Below, piece after piece: positions 44,749 to 53,673 of a stretch of DNA of 64,000 nt (position 1 is its first letter; the number at the start of each line of letters is the position of its first letter). This stretch comes from Promethearchaeota archaeon. GTDB lineage: Archaea; Asgardarchaeota; Lokiarchaeia; Sigyniarchaeales; SOKP01. A program made the translations under genes and the position numbers. The notes beneath the pieces were generated by a model. The model was given only the letters and a program-made list of their open reading frames with translations, ran no database searches and had not been told where the DNA came from. Where the stretch lies: the NCBI GenBank assembly GCA_019057795.1, contig JAHLWS010000071.1:62001-126000 (forward strand). The letters are read 5' to 3'.

Positions 44749-45636
44749 TTAAGTACTTTCAATATCTCCTTTATATATATCAAATGGGACTCTTTCATTT
44801 GTGTCGACCAGCCTTCTTAAAAAGTTTTTTTTGCTGTCCTCAAGTGCTTTCTGGGTTGGCTGGTACTTTCTCGCGGGTTGACCGATGTATATGTAGTTAG
44901 GTTCTAATATTTGTCCTATGTGCGTTACTGCCCAGATACCCAGAGTTGTACTTTTTCCTATAATAGTTCCTGGTGCAACAATTGAATGTCCTCCTAAAAC
45001 AACATGATCGCCAATAATAACCTTTTTGATTAAAAGATGATCGTTGTTATCAATTCTAACGATCATACTAGACATAATAACCGCACCTTGACCAACCATC
45101 ATGTTGTCCCCTAATTCAATAAATTCGGTATCCAACCACCCGTCGAAAAGAGTACTTTTAAAATCGGTACGAACGCCCAATAATTTAAAAGCAAGATTGG
45201 TAGCCCAGGGGAAGCAGAAATTATTCCAAATCCAAAATACAAACTTTTTGACAACAACTCGTAAACAAAAGTAGTAATAATCGTTATTGCCGTTAATTTC
45301 AAATAAACCCTCGCGTGGTTTGTGCAATAGTTTCAATATAATCAAAAATAGTTTTCCTAGTAAGAGACTAACTAGCAAATACGCGCCCCACCACGCTAAA
45401 ACATCTACAAAGATTATAAAAAGCCTCCAGTGTAAAAAGTTCGAATTCATAGCACTTGGAAAGAATGTTAAGATCATGACTAATGGCATAAGAATGGATA
45501 AAATATGTAAAATTATAAAAATTAAGGACGCAACAGGATACCAATGAAAGGTATTTGTTGTTATCGGATACGACGCGGGCGCAATTGAATCGCGTCTTTT
45601 TTCGGATAAGTTATTTTCTTTATTCTCCAGAGTAAT
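44749..45636 (-). CDS. membrane-bound hexapeptide acyltransferase (NRPS terminal-domain-like), atypical start
   Basis: About 295 residues. The N-terminal half has two or three membrane helices; residues 150-270 are a left-handed beta helix (LGVRTDFKSTLFDGWLDTEF, GDNMMVGQGAVIMSS, GDHVVLGGHSIVAPGTIIG). It resembles the C-terminal segment of NRPS terminal-domain proteins. The first ATG (45489) lies inside helix 1; in-frame coding runs back through PASYPITTNTFHWYPVASLI to an ATT (45636) or CTG (45630). This start overlaps the stop of the next acyltransferase by 17 bases. Confidence 0.65.
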   Translation of the reverse strand: MTLENKENNLSEKRRDSIAPASYPITTNTFHWYPVASLIFIILHILSILMPLVMILTFFPSAMNSNFLHWRLFIIFVDVLAWWGAYLLVSLLLGKLFLIILKLLHKPREGLFEINGNNDYYYFCLRVVVKKFVFWIWNNFCFPWATNLAFKLLGVRTDFKSTLFDGWLDTEFIELGDNMMVGQGAVIMSSMIVRIDNNDHLLIKKVIIGDHVVLGGHSIVAPGTIIGKSTTLGIWAVTHIGQILEPNYIYIGQPARKYQPTQKALEDSKKNFLRRLVDTNERVPFDIYKGDIEST

Positions 45637-47254
45637 CGCCTTCTAAATAATCGATAATATCTTCTTTTTTCATTCGTTTAGCTGGAAACCCAGTATAGAT
45701 GGCATTGCCGTCTAATTTATCATATTTAAGCGTAGTGCAACCCGGTAAAAATGTCGAATCCTCTCCAACCTCAGAACCGGGCAAGCCTCCCGTTGTGGCA
45801 TTAAGTATAGATCTATTACCTATTTCTACACCAACAAATATTAGATTCTCCTCTCCATATACTCCATTAACTAAATGATTTGTAATATGGGAAGAAGTAC
45901 CCAAATAACAATAATCACCAAAGTTTATGTGACTGTGGATAAAAGTCTCTTCTAGCACCGTACCTTTTCCAATTTTATTGGATTTTATAAAATTCAACTC
46001 CCAATTGAGTAACCATGGGAATGGAGAACGTGAAAATGCAAAAATAGGATATTTCATGAGAAATGACCTAAAATGATAGTAATCAAGAGTAGTTGATGAC
46101 GTATCTAGATTTCGATCGAAAACACCCTGAGAAGGACCTCGTTTATCTGCTAACTTATAGAACCATCTTGTAAATAATGCCACGAAAAATAAATGTAATA
46201 AATAGCAAAATATAAAGATTAATGGAGTTAAAAGTATTAGGCCGTAGTTATATGGATTTAAAAGAATTTCGAGTGTAAAGGGTTGAGACAATAGATTCGG
46301 CGCTAAAAATCCAAACAAAAACAAGTAAAAAATAAATCCAGGCAATAAAAAGGAAAATCCTATTATTATTGTGCCGGATATAATATAAAAATGAAACGGA
46401 ACTGATAAATTTGTTCCTTGTGCTGTTAAAAATTCTTCGGTTTGCGTGATAGAGGGATCTTTTTCAAAAAATCTTTTTTCAATTACTTCTTTATTAGTAA
46501 TAACGCTAGTTTCTAACGCTTTTTTAACGGGTCTACCCCGATATATGGAATTACTATCTAAATGCTGATTTATTTTGGTTATAGAATTTGAATCGAGGAT
46601 AGTGTTTGGTTCAATAATAGTGCCAGGTAAAATAAGAGAATGGGCCCCAATAATTACATTGTCCTTTATAACTACTCTTTTAAAAATCAATCTATCTTTT
46701 ACAATCAAGTTCGACATAATCACGGTTCCTTGGCCAATTCTAACGTTTCTCCCAAGCGTAACAAACTCGCAATCAACCCAACCATCGTGTAAAGCGTTTT
46801 TAAAACTAGTTTTTACTCCAAATATTTTATATGCTAACATTTCAAAAAAAGGAAGAGATAATTGGCGCGCGAGCCAAATAGGCCATTTCTTTATTACGGC
46901 TCTTAAACTCCAATAACAATAATCTTTATCATCTTTTTTAAAATAAAATACGCCTTCTTGAGGCGGGTGGATTAAATTAGTAATTAAAAGAAATATTTTT
47001 GAGACCAGAATAGAACTGATAATTAAAATGAAAATTCCTACAAAGAAGATTAACGGAAAGAAAACATAAAATATTACCCCTGCCAGATAAAAATTTTTCC
47101 AATAAAACCAAAACCAAAAAATAAGTGGTTGAGAGCTCAGAACTATTATTAATAAGTAAATGACTATGTAATACTTTTTAGCCAGCGTATTTGTCGTTCT
47201 CGGGCCTTCTCTTAAAGAAGCTGGTATAGAAATTTTTAATCCACTCTGCTTTAT
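45620..47254 (-). CDS. large membrane acyltransferase with two left-handed beta helices, atypical start
   Basis: About 544 residues if the whole open frame is used. Order: helices (IVIYLLIIVLSSQPLIFWFW and the following region), a first hexapeptide domain, four further membrane helices, and a second hexapeptide domain ending GLPGSEVGEDSTFLPGCTTL and GNAIYTGFPAKRMKK. The first ATG (46840) begins just before hexapeptide domain 1 and skips about 138 codons that align in character with the neighbour gene (HPPQEGVFYFKKDDKDYCYW against HKPREGLFEINGNNDYYYFC). The frame opens at ATA after a TAG; no ATG/GTG/TTG is available. Confidence 0.65.
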   Translation of the reverse strand: MKQSGLKISIPASLREGPRTTNTLAKKYYIVIYLLIIVLSSQPLIFWFWFYWKNFYLAGVIFYVFFPLIFFVGIFILIISSILVSKIFLLITNLIHPPQEGVFYFKKDDKDYCYWSLRAVIKKWPIWLARQLSLPFFEMLAYKIFGVKTSFKNALHDGWVDCEFVTLGRNVRIGQGTVIMSNLIVKDRLIFKRVVIKDNVIIGAHSLILPGTIIEPNTILDSNSITKINQHLDSNSIYRGRPVKKALETSVITNKEVIEKRFFEKDPSITQTEEFLTAQGTNLSVPFHFYIISGTIIIGFSFLLPGFIFYLFLFGFLAPNLLSQPFTLEILLNPYNYGLILLTPLIFIFCYLLHLFFVALFTRWFYKLADKRGPSQGVFDRNLDTSSTTLDYYHFRSFLMKYPIFAFSRSPFPWLLNWELNFIKSNKIGKGTVLEETFIHSHINFGDYCYLGTSSHITNHLVNGVYGEENLIFVGVEIGNRSILNATTGGLPGSEVGEDSTFLPGCTTLKYDKLDGNAIYTGFPAKRMKKEDIIDYLEGDYSGE

Positions 47255-47432
47255 CTATAACTCTAGTGATATTAAATATATTATAATATAGTAAGAAATT
47301 ATCTCTTAAAACCATAATATATAATATATTAATTTAAAGTTTATCTCCAAATTTCCTAAAGTTTTAGATACATTAAAAACTAAATTCAATATTATTATTT
47401 CAATTTTAATAAAGGATGAAGGATGAAATAGA

Positions 47433-48962
47433 TTGAGTGAAGAATTTTGGTGGTGGACGGACCCACAAAAAGCGATTTATAAGGATGTTAGAGAGTTTGT
47501 AGAGGATAATTTCGAAGAGGCAGAGGAATATTTCTGGAATACCAAATTCCCATGGCCATTAGTAAAGAAAGTTGCTGAAAAAGGGTATTTTGGAGTCGGT
47601 GTTCCGAAAGAGTACGGTGGTTTAGAATTGGGCGCTACCGGAAGTTGTATTGTTGCAGCCCAACTAGGCAGACTTTATGCTGTAGGACATGTATTCACCG
47701 TAAGCATGTTAGCTGGGTTGGAACAGCTATTAAGATTTGGTACCGAAGATCAAAAACGATCTTGGCTTCCCAAAATTGCGAAAGGTGAAGAATTAGGAGC
47801 TTTATGCATTACCGAACCTTTTGCGGGATCTGACGCAGCTAATGTTTTTACTTCCGCTGTAAAGGATGGAAACGAGTGGATATTAAATGGTAAAAAGCGA
47901 TTTATCACTGGAGCGGGAGTTTCTGACAGATATTTTATTTACGCAAAAACAAGCAATGACCCAGCTATTCGCAAACAATACGGTCATATAACTTCTTTTA
48001 TGGTTGAAAAAGGTAGACCAGGATTTTCTTTAGAAAAAATTAACCCCTTGATTGGATTTGATAATGTCCCAAATGGATACATCGATTTTGATCACGTTAG
48101 AATTCCTGATATTAATCGTATTGGTGCAGTTGGGAACGGTTGGAACGTGATGATGGCAGGTTTGAACTTTGAGCGACTAATTGGTGCTGCAGTTTTTGGA
48201 GGTTTGTTTGAAGATATAATTAATTTGTTGTTTCACTTTACTAAAAGGCGAGTTCAATTTAGAAGAACAACTAATCAATTTCCAGGGATTCAAAACGAAA
48301 TTGCTGAGATTATTTCGCTTGCAAAAGTATCGAGATTATATTCTTATCACTGTGCTAAATTGATCGACAACGGAGGAGAACCAATGGTAGAAGCTTCAAT
48401 AGCAAAAATGATTAACACAGAAGCTGCGAGAGATATTGGACTTAAAGCCATTCAAGTATTGGGAGGAGATGGTCTCACCAAGTTTTTACCTGCTGAAAGA
48501 ATCCTACGCGAAGCTAAAATTGGAGAAATCGTTGCTGGAACAAACGAGGTCCAAAAAATGATTATCTATAGATTTTGTGCTATGCTTCCTAAATATAATA
48601 AACCCATGAGGTTGAAATGGAACGAGAAAATTAATGCCCCGATAATTTCGAAAAAAGAATCTACATTCAAAGGATTAGATGTAAACGAGGAAAACGTGTT
48701 AAAAGTTATATCTCACGATTACAAAATAAATCCCGGATTATATATGACTCCAGACGATGTACGAGAAGATATAGGAGGGGGGCGCTCCGAATTGAGAAAG
48801 ATTTTTGAAACGCTAGAAAAACAGGGATTAATCGTTATTCATCGCGACCGTTCGGGAAAAGTAGCGTTAGTTAAATCTACTTACGAAGGATTACAAAAAT
48901 CTTTTCCAAAAGAGTATTACCAATGGTTTCCAGCGTGGTACGATAACGCCGATAAATTTTAA
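47433..48962 (+). CDS. acyl-CoA dehydrogenase with a C-terminal winged-helix extension
   Basis: 509 residues from a TTG behind AAGGATGAAATAGA. Residues 1-385 are a complete FAD acyl-CoA dehydrogenase (ITEPFAGSDAANVFTSA, GGDGLTKFLPAERILREAKI). The usual catalytic Glu position is A368 (IVAGTNE), while E247 (NFERLIGAA) fits the alternative site used by isovaleryl-CoA and long-chain enzymes. Residues 410-500 add a winged-helix-like domain (SRLRKIF-type helix, EKQGLIVIHRDRSGKVALV). It oxidises acyl-CoA to enoyl-CoA, passing electrons to ETF. The tail is unusual. Confidence 0.85.
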   Translation: MSEEFWWWTDPQKAIYKDVREFVEDNFEEAEEYFWNTKFPWPLVKKVAEKGYFGVGVPKEYGGLELGATGSCIVAAQLGRLYAVGHVFTVSMLAGLEQLLRFGTEDQKRSWLPKIAKGEELGALCITEPFAGSDAANVFTSAVKDGNEWILNGKKRFITGAGVSDRYFIYAKTSNDPAIRKQYGHITSFMVEKGRPGFSLEKINPLIGFDNVPNGYIDFDHVRIPDINRIGAVGNGWNVMMAGLNFERLIGAAVFGGLFEDIINLLFHFTKRRVQFRRTTNQFPGIQNEIAEIISLAKVSRLYSYHCAKLIDNGGEPMVEASIAKMINTEAARDIGLKAIQVLGGDGLTKFLPAERILREAKIGEIVAGTNEVQKMIIYRFCAMLPKYNKPMRLKWNEKINAPIISKKESTFKGLDVNEENVLKVISHDYKINPGLYMTPDDVREDIGGGRSELRKIFETLEKQGLIVIHRDRSGKVALVKSTYEGLQKSFPKEYYQWFPAWYDNADKF

Positions 48963-49181
48963 ATATATTCCTTATTTTTCTTTTTTAATTTTAATCGTTA
49001 ATCTTGAAATCTTTAAAAAAATTAGCGTTTTTAACATGGTCTATAACATAAATTGACCCACCGATATAAAAAAAAAATTATGAAACTTTATGAACTTAAT
49101 TTTCAAGTTTTTTGAAGTTAATATGACCTTAATGGAATTTTGAATAAGACCAATTGTTTAGTGAGGATAATAATCAATTTT

Positions 49182-49586
49182 TTATGCTGTGGAAGCCTTT
49201 TCCAAATCAGATAACTTTTTTTGTAATGCCTTTAATTCTGTATTTACCGCTTTAATTTTTGTCTTTTTCTCGTTATCAGCTTCCTTCAGTTTTAGATTTA
49301 ATGTTTTGTCTTTTTCTTTAACTAATATGGATGATTCTTTTTTTAACCCTTTTAAAGAAACATTTAATTCTTTCTTTTTTGTATTCCATTCAGCAGCTTT
49401 AGCTATAGCTTCATCAAACTTCTCCTGCTCGTTTTTTAATTTAGTATTATTCTCATTAATTTTAGGATTATACTCTCCCTCAACTTCACTTTTAATAGAA
49501 GAGCTTTTCTCTTTAAATTCTTCTTCAATTTTACTTATTTCATCCTGTTTTAATTTAATTTGTTCTTTAATTTCATTTTCCGACAT
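49182..49586 (-). CDS. short coiled-coil protein
   Basis: 134 residues, heptad coiled coil throughout (EIKEQIKLKQDEISKIEEEF to TELKALQKKLSDLEKASTA), charged and with no hydrophobic segment. Unknown partner. The 218 bases after its stop and the 262 before its start hold no other gene; the upstream gap has the hairpin at 49741-49786. Confidence 0.55.
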   Translation of the reverse strand: MSENEIKEQIKLKQDEISKIEEEFKEKSSSIKSEVEGEYNPKINENNTKLKNEQEKFDEAIAKAAEWNTKKKELNVSLKGLKKESSILVKEKDKTLNLKLKEADNEKKTKIKAVNTELKALQKKLSDLEKASTA

Positions 49587-49740
49587 TAAATTATATCACT
49601 TTTTTTTAATATTTTTTTCAATTTGGGCTTTGTAAGCCAAATAATAAATTATTGGTTTCGTATTTAACTGTTAGTATTTCTACATTTCAATAAGAAAGAG
49701 GTTAAATGTAATTAAACAAACCCTTTTCTGATTTTAAGGA

Positions 49741-49786
49741 GTATTTTCTTAAAATTATTAAATAGCTCCATCTACCAAGAAAATAC
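49741..49786. other. stem-loop with 10-bp perfect arms
   Basis: gtattttctt (49741-49750) pairs exactly with aagaaaatac (49777-49786) across a 26-base loop. It lies between the end of the P-loop ATPase gene and the start of the coiled-coil gene, both on the minus strand. It might be an operator, an attenuator or a terminator of weak type. Confidence 0.35.
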
Positions 49787-49849
49787 CTTATTAAAAGTAT
49801 TTAAATGGTCGTGGGTAAGAAAAGACTTCTTTTCTTCTTTTTTTTTAAT

Positions 49850-50587
49850 TTAATCTTTAATTTCGAAATTCTTAATTAAATTAACTTTGTTTTTGAGGTC
49901 TATAGTAATAGCTAATAGGATTGTTTCTTCGGATTCAATAAACTCTGGATCCAGCATTACGAAGTAAAAAATGTTTCCTTTAGTTTCATAGCCCATTTCC
50001 ATGTCACCGCATTCTTCCGGAAGAATTTTTAAAATTTCATCGGGAGCATGCTGTTTCAATACTTCATATATTGAATTTTCGAGTTTTGATTGCTCTTTGC
50101 GAATTTCTTTTATTGTCGAAAAATCAAATTGACCCATGGATGCTCCAGCTTTAGTATTTAGCTCGTTCCATTCCTTAAACAGTTCGCTTAAACTTGACAT
50201 AGTAAGACTAAGTCCAGGTTTAAAATAAATCTTTTTATTAGGTACAAAAATATTTAAAAAAGTAGTTTTACCAGTCCCCGTTTCCCCGTATAACATAAAT
50301 GCCCTACCATTTTTAACGCTCGACATATAGAAATAGGCGATAATTTGATATATTAACGGTATTTTATCAAACCCTGATATATCGCTAAGAATTTGAATTA
50401 TTTCCAAACATTCTGCTTTCTCATCGTAGTTTACCCGGAACTGAATAAAAAATTTGTAATATTTATCGTTCGATTCTTTATATTTTTCGTGAATAACCTC
50501 GTATTGATCGTATTCTCTGAATAAATTGTCCAGAATTGCTTTTTTTACCTTCTCGGATTTTATTCTTAAAAACTCCCGAAGTGTCAT
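49850..50587 (-). CDS. P-loop ATPase of unknown family
   Basis: About 245 residues from ATG 50587 (MTLREFLRIKSEK), with GTGAGG upstream; a TTG at 50608 is an alternative. The Walker A motif is GETGTGKTTFLNIF, after a helical N-terminal half; a Walker B-like segment GNIFYFVMLDPEF is much later. Short beta-strands and the ITIDLKNKVNLI end complete it. It follows the RHH and 43-aa genes with no gap, so the three form an operon. Its role there is unknown. Confidence 0.6.
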   Translation of the reverse strand: MTLREFLRIKSEKVKKAILDNLFREYDQYEVIHEKYKESNDKYYKFFIQFRVNYDEKAECLEIIQILSDISGFDKIPLIYQIIAYFYMSSVKNGRAFMLYGETGTGKTTFLNIFVPNKKIYFKPGLSLTMSSLSELFKEWNELNTKAGASMGQFDFSTIKEIRKEQSKLENSIYEVLKQHAPDEILKILPEECGDMEMGYETKGNIFYFVMLDPEFIESEETILLAITIDLKNKVNLIKNFEIKD

Positions 50588-50609
50588 TTGTTTCAAGTAC
50601 CTCACCAAC

Positions 50610-50741
50610 CTAAAACAACTTAGCTATTTTTTTATCGTATTTTTTATAATGGTCTTCTATATTATCCAAAATCTCAATTGTTCGTTCTTCTAAATAATCC
50701 CAAATTGCTTTCTCTCGTGCTAACTGTTCTTCCTTATTCAT
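50610..50741 (-). CDS. 43-aa charged helical protein
   Basis: The ATG overlaps the end of the RHH gene by 8 bases, and the stop is just before the ATPase start region. The product begins MNKEEQLAREKAIWDYLEER and ends KYDKKIAKLF: a single long amphipathic helix. The tight overlaps argue that it is translated. Likely a small partner of the RHH protein or the ATPase. Confidence 0.55.
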   Translation of the reverse strand: MNKEEQLAREKAIWDYLEERTIEILDNIEDHYKKYDKKIAKLF

Positions 50742-50877
50742 TTCGGTATTCCTCTTTATAATTCTGGTTTATCCATTTACGCAAAAGTTTAGATCTATCT
50801 GTATATTCTTTTTTTGCGATTATGTCCATTTTACTTACATATTCCTCATCTAAGGAAAAATTAACAACTTTACTCAT
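50734..50877 (-). CDS. 47-aa ribbon-helix-helix protein
   Basis: ATG with GAGGTAATAAATAA upstream. The sequence SKVVNFSLDEEYVSKMDIIA followed by KKEYTDRSKLLRKWINQNY has the strand-helix-turn-helix layout of Arc/CopG repressors and antitoxins. It heads the minus-strand operon and lies 192 bases from the divergent winged-helix gene at 51070. Confidence 0.65.
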   Translation of the reverse strand: MSKVVNFSLDEEYVSKMDIIAKKEYTDRSKLLRKWINQNYKEEYRNE

Positions 50878-51069
50878 TTATTTATTACCTCTTTTTTTAT
50901 ATACTTTTATTTAAATAATAGTATGTAGTATATATTTATAAATCCCATTGTGAATTTGGCGTTTTGGTCAAGGAATCTTACTGTTGTTTGCTGTCCTAAA
51001 ATGAGGTCGTATTAATAGGAAACTATAATTAACAAAAAACTTAAATTAACAAATGATGTTACTATAATT

Positions 51070-51585
51070 ATGAAAGAAAAGAACTATTCTAAACAAATTT
51101 TAGATGTTTTATCGGTAAATCTCGCCGGAACTACTTCTAAAGTTATCGCTTCTTATATTGGAAAAGATGAACCTTTTACACGAGTGTATTTAAATCGATT
51201 AAAAAGAAGAAATAAGGTTGAAATTCAGGGGAAAAGGGGAAAATTTAACATTTACCATATATCTGCTAGGACGGGTTATGAACATAGGATTGAACATTTA
51301 GAAAGGGAAAATAAACGCTTAAAAAAACTAAATGAGCAATGGGAAGACTGGCTTAGTGATGCCGTGAGAAAAAATCATATCCTTAAACAAGAAAATGAAG
51401 ACTTAAAAGCAAGTTTGTTAATGAAAGAACAACACGGAGATAATTGGAAAGATAAATTTAATTTATGGAAAAAACAGCAGGAAGAGAGGGAAAATAATAT
51501 GACTGAATTAATTATAAAATTAACCGAATTAAATCAACAAAAAAGGCAATTACAAAAATTAGAAGTATTGAAGAAAAACAAATAA
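51070..51585 (+). CDS. winged-helix plus coiled-coil protein
   Basis: 171 residues. Residues 1-65 have a winged-helix look (KQILDVLSVNLAGTTSKVIASYIGKDEPFTRVYLNRLKRRNKVEIQGKRGKFNIYHIS), and 70-165 are a coiled coil (RIEHLERENKRLKKLNEQWE). Such proteins bind DNA and oligomerise. It is divergent from the RHH gene and may share regulation with it through the 190-base region between them. Confidence 0.6.
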   Translation: MKEKNYSKQILDVLSVNLAGTTSKVIASYIGKDEPFTRVYLNRLKRRNKVEIQGKRGKFNIYHISARTGYEHRIEHLERENKRLKKLNEQWEDWLSDAVRKNHILKQENEDLKASLLMKEQHGDNWKDKFNLWKKQQEERENNMTELIIKLTELNQQKRQLQKLEVLKKNK

Positions 51586-51661
51586 ACTTTAAATTATTTT
51601 CACTCAAATAAAAAAATATTGTTCTTAAAAACATTGAATGATTTGAATTATCCTCGAGTTA

Positions 51662-51808
51662 TTAATAAGATGAGAAGCACAAATTACTTACCAAACCAAT
51701 GGAATTAGTCTTTTTTTTACTTTCTTGGTGTATTCCGAAAAAAACATCACCAAAAATTATAATTAATAATAATATCAACACGGAAAACTTTTTGGCCTCT
51801 TCTGTCAT
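51662..51808 (-). CDS. 48-aa single-helix membrane protein
   Basis: ATG start; the product reads MTEEAKKFSVLILLLIIIFG, DVFFGIHQESKKKTNSIG and a short end. One membrane helix (9-26) is followed by a basic tail. It occupies a 312-base interval otherwise empty. Small proteins of this layout are common in archaeal genomes but are poorly annotated. Confidence 0.4.
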   Translation of the reverse strand: MTEEAKKFSVLILLLIIIFGDVFFGIHQESKKKTNSIGLVSNLCFSSY

Positions 51809-51897
51809 ACATAAAGAGATAATTAAAATAATTTTAAATGTTTGGCATTGTTGATTTAAAATAATTACACAAAAATATAATCAGGTTATTTTCAAAA

Positions 51898-52839
51898 ATG
51901 AAAAAAAATAAATCTATTTTTAGAGGGAGTAATATTGCTCACACTTATTCTATCGTGGCAAAAGATCCTAAAACGGGGGAGATGGGAGTTGGCGTTCAAA
52001 GCCATTATTTCTCGGTTGGGAATATCGTTTCTTGGGGCGAATCTGGAGTTGGAGTCGTAGCTACTCAATCGCTTGTGAATGCTTCGTTTGGTTTACGAGG
52101 TTTAGGACTTTTAAAGCAAGGAATGTCACCAAAAGAAGCTTTAGATTCTTTAATCTCTGAAGATGAAGGCAGAGATGTAAGACAAGTTGCAATTTTAGAC
52201 GCCCAAGGAAGAGTTGCCGCTCACACGGGATCGAAATGCATCAAACACGCTGGACATATAGAAGGTAACAACTTTTCAGTACAAGCTAACATGATGCTTA
52301 CCGATAAAGTCTGGTCAACAATGGCTAAAAGTTTTGAATCGAATGTTAATTTACCCTTAGCTGAAAGAATCGTAAAAGCAATGGAAGCGGCAGAAACTGT
52401 AGGAGGTGATATCAGAGGAAAACAATCTGCAGCGATTTTAATTGTAGGCGGTAAAGAAGCCAAAAATAAGTGGGAAGATAAAATCATCGATTTAAGAGTC
52501 GAAGATAACGAGCAACCCGTAAAAGAACTCTCAAGATTGTTAAAGCTCCATAGGGCTTACAAACACATGGATGAAGGTGATTTAGCTATAGAACACAACG
52601 ACATGGAGAAAGCACTCAAGGAATATGATTCGGCACTAAATTTGTTTCCTGAAAACCTTGAAATGAAATTTTGGACGGCCGTATCCTTAGCAAATAATCA
52701 AAAATTAAAAGAAGCGTCGGAGCTATTTAAAACTATTTTTATAAAAGATAACAATTGGCGTTTGCTAACAGAAAGGTTGCCCGAAAGCGGACTATTGAAT
52801 CTTACTAAAAAAGAGTTAGAAGACATCTTATCTTTATAA
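51898..52839 (+). CDS. DUF1028 (Ntn-hydrolase-like) protein with TPR tail
   Basis: 313 residues. Residues 13-225 match DUF1028: AHTYSIVAKDPKTGEMGVGV, SWGESGVGVVATQSLVNASFGLRGLGLL, and GRVAAHTGSKCIKHAGHIEG. About 80 residues of TPR-like helices follow (AYKHMDEGDLAIEHNDMEKALKEYDSALNLFPEN). DUF1028 members are thought to be hydrolases of the Ntn fold; substrate unknown. Single gene. Confidence 0.88.
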   Translation: MKKNKSIFRGSNIAHTYSIVAKDPKTGEMGVGVQSHYFSVGNIVSWGESGVGVVATQSLVNASFGLRGLGLLKQGMSPKEALDSLISEDEGRDVRQVAILDAQGRVAAHTGSKCIKHAGHIEGNNFSVQANMMLTDKVWSTMAKSFESNVNLPLAERIVKAMEAAETVGGDIRGKQSAAILIVGGKEAKNKWEDKIIDLRVEDNEQPVKELSRLLKLHRAYKHMDEGDLAIEHNDMEKALKEYDSALNLFPENLEMKFWTAVSLANNQKLKEASELFKTIFIKDNNWRLLTERLPESGLLNLTKKELEDILSL

Positions 52840-52857
52840 TTAAGGGATAAACTGCTT

Positions 52858-53400
52858 CTAAATTTGGAATTGATTGTAATAATCGTTTTTATCTATTAAA
52901 AAAAACATTGATTTTTTTTTAAGATTGGCATCTTTACGTAAAATAATGCCCATATATTTCATTCCCGACCTTTCTGCAACTTTCCAGCCTCGTGTGTTTC
53001 CTTGATCTATATACGCTACTATTTTATCTAGTTTAAGCTCTGAAAAAGCGTATTCGAAAATCTTTCTAAGAGATTCTATCGCGTAGCCATTTCCCCAATA
53101 CTCAGGCCGCAAAAAATAATAACATTCCATCGGCATATTGTCTTCTAAGGTAATTAAACCACAAAAACCTAAAAAATCTCCAGTACTTTTAAGTATTAAT
53201 GCATAGGAAATTACTATTTCTTGACATTGATAAGAATCAATAATAATTTTAAATAATCGGTTGAAGCTAGTTGATGTCATACCTTCCATAAAACTTACTA
53301 CATTATCAAAGTCTTCTTGAGTAAATTGTCTGATCATTAATCTTTTAGTTTTCAAGGTGCTCGGAGTTATTATCATAATATTATTATAACTGTTTTTCAT
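52858..53400 (-). CDS. GNAT acetyltransferase, RimJ/RimL-like
   Basis: 180 residues; an internal ATG at 53376 could be the start. It shows LKTKRLMIRQFTQEDFDNV, LGFCGLITLEDNMPMECYYFLRPEYWGNGYAIESLRKIFEYAF (acetyl-CoA loop) and YIDQGNTRGWKVAERSGMKYMG. It transfers acetyl to an amine, perhaps a protein N-terminus or small molecule. Its 5' end overlaps the AbrB-like gene by 17 bases, so the two are one operon. Confidence 0.82.
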   Translation of the reverse strand: MKNSYNNIMIITPSTLKTKRLMIRQFTQEDFDNVVSFMEGMTSTSFNRLFKIIIDSYQCQEIVISYALILKSTGDFLGFCGLITLEDNMPMECYYFLRPEYWGNGYAIESLRKIFEYAFSELKLDKIVAYIDQGNTRGWKVAERSGMKYMGIILRKDANLKKKSMFFLIDKNDYYNQFQI

Positions 53401-53629
53401 TAGATTCTATCTCTTCAGGACCAAAAATATCCAAGAGTTTTCCAGCAAATTTTTTTAATAAACTTGCTTTCGCTATGGCAATTCCTTTTTTAGAATGACC
53501 GAATACAAGAACTTGATCCCCCGGGTTTATGTTGAAATGTTTTCGGGCTTCAATAGGAATTACGATTTGACCTCTTTCGCCTACCTTTACAGAACCATAA
53601 AAATACTTTCCTTTAGCAACTTCCGTCAT
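53384..53629 (-). CDS. AbrB/SpoVT-type transcription regulator
   Basis: 81 residues. GSVKVGERGQIVIPIEARKHFNINPGDQVLVFGHSKKGIAI is the swapped-hairpin DNA-binding domain, and a helical tail follows. It is upstream of the GNAT gene and divergent from the methyltransferase. The inverted repeat at 53674-53706 is its likely site. Confidence 0.85.
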   Translation of the reverse strand: MTEVAKGKYFYGSVKVGERGQIVIPIEARKHFNINPGDQVLVFGHSKKGIAIAKASLLKKFAGKLLDIFGPEEIESNEKQL

Positions 53630-53673
53630 GATATCTTAAAATCTAGTTAAATTGTAACTTATAATTATTTAAT

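Noticed and set aside
49189..49635. 148-codon plus frame opposite the coiled-coil gene
   Set aside because: Phe/Ser-rich antisense of a coiled coil; no start context.
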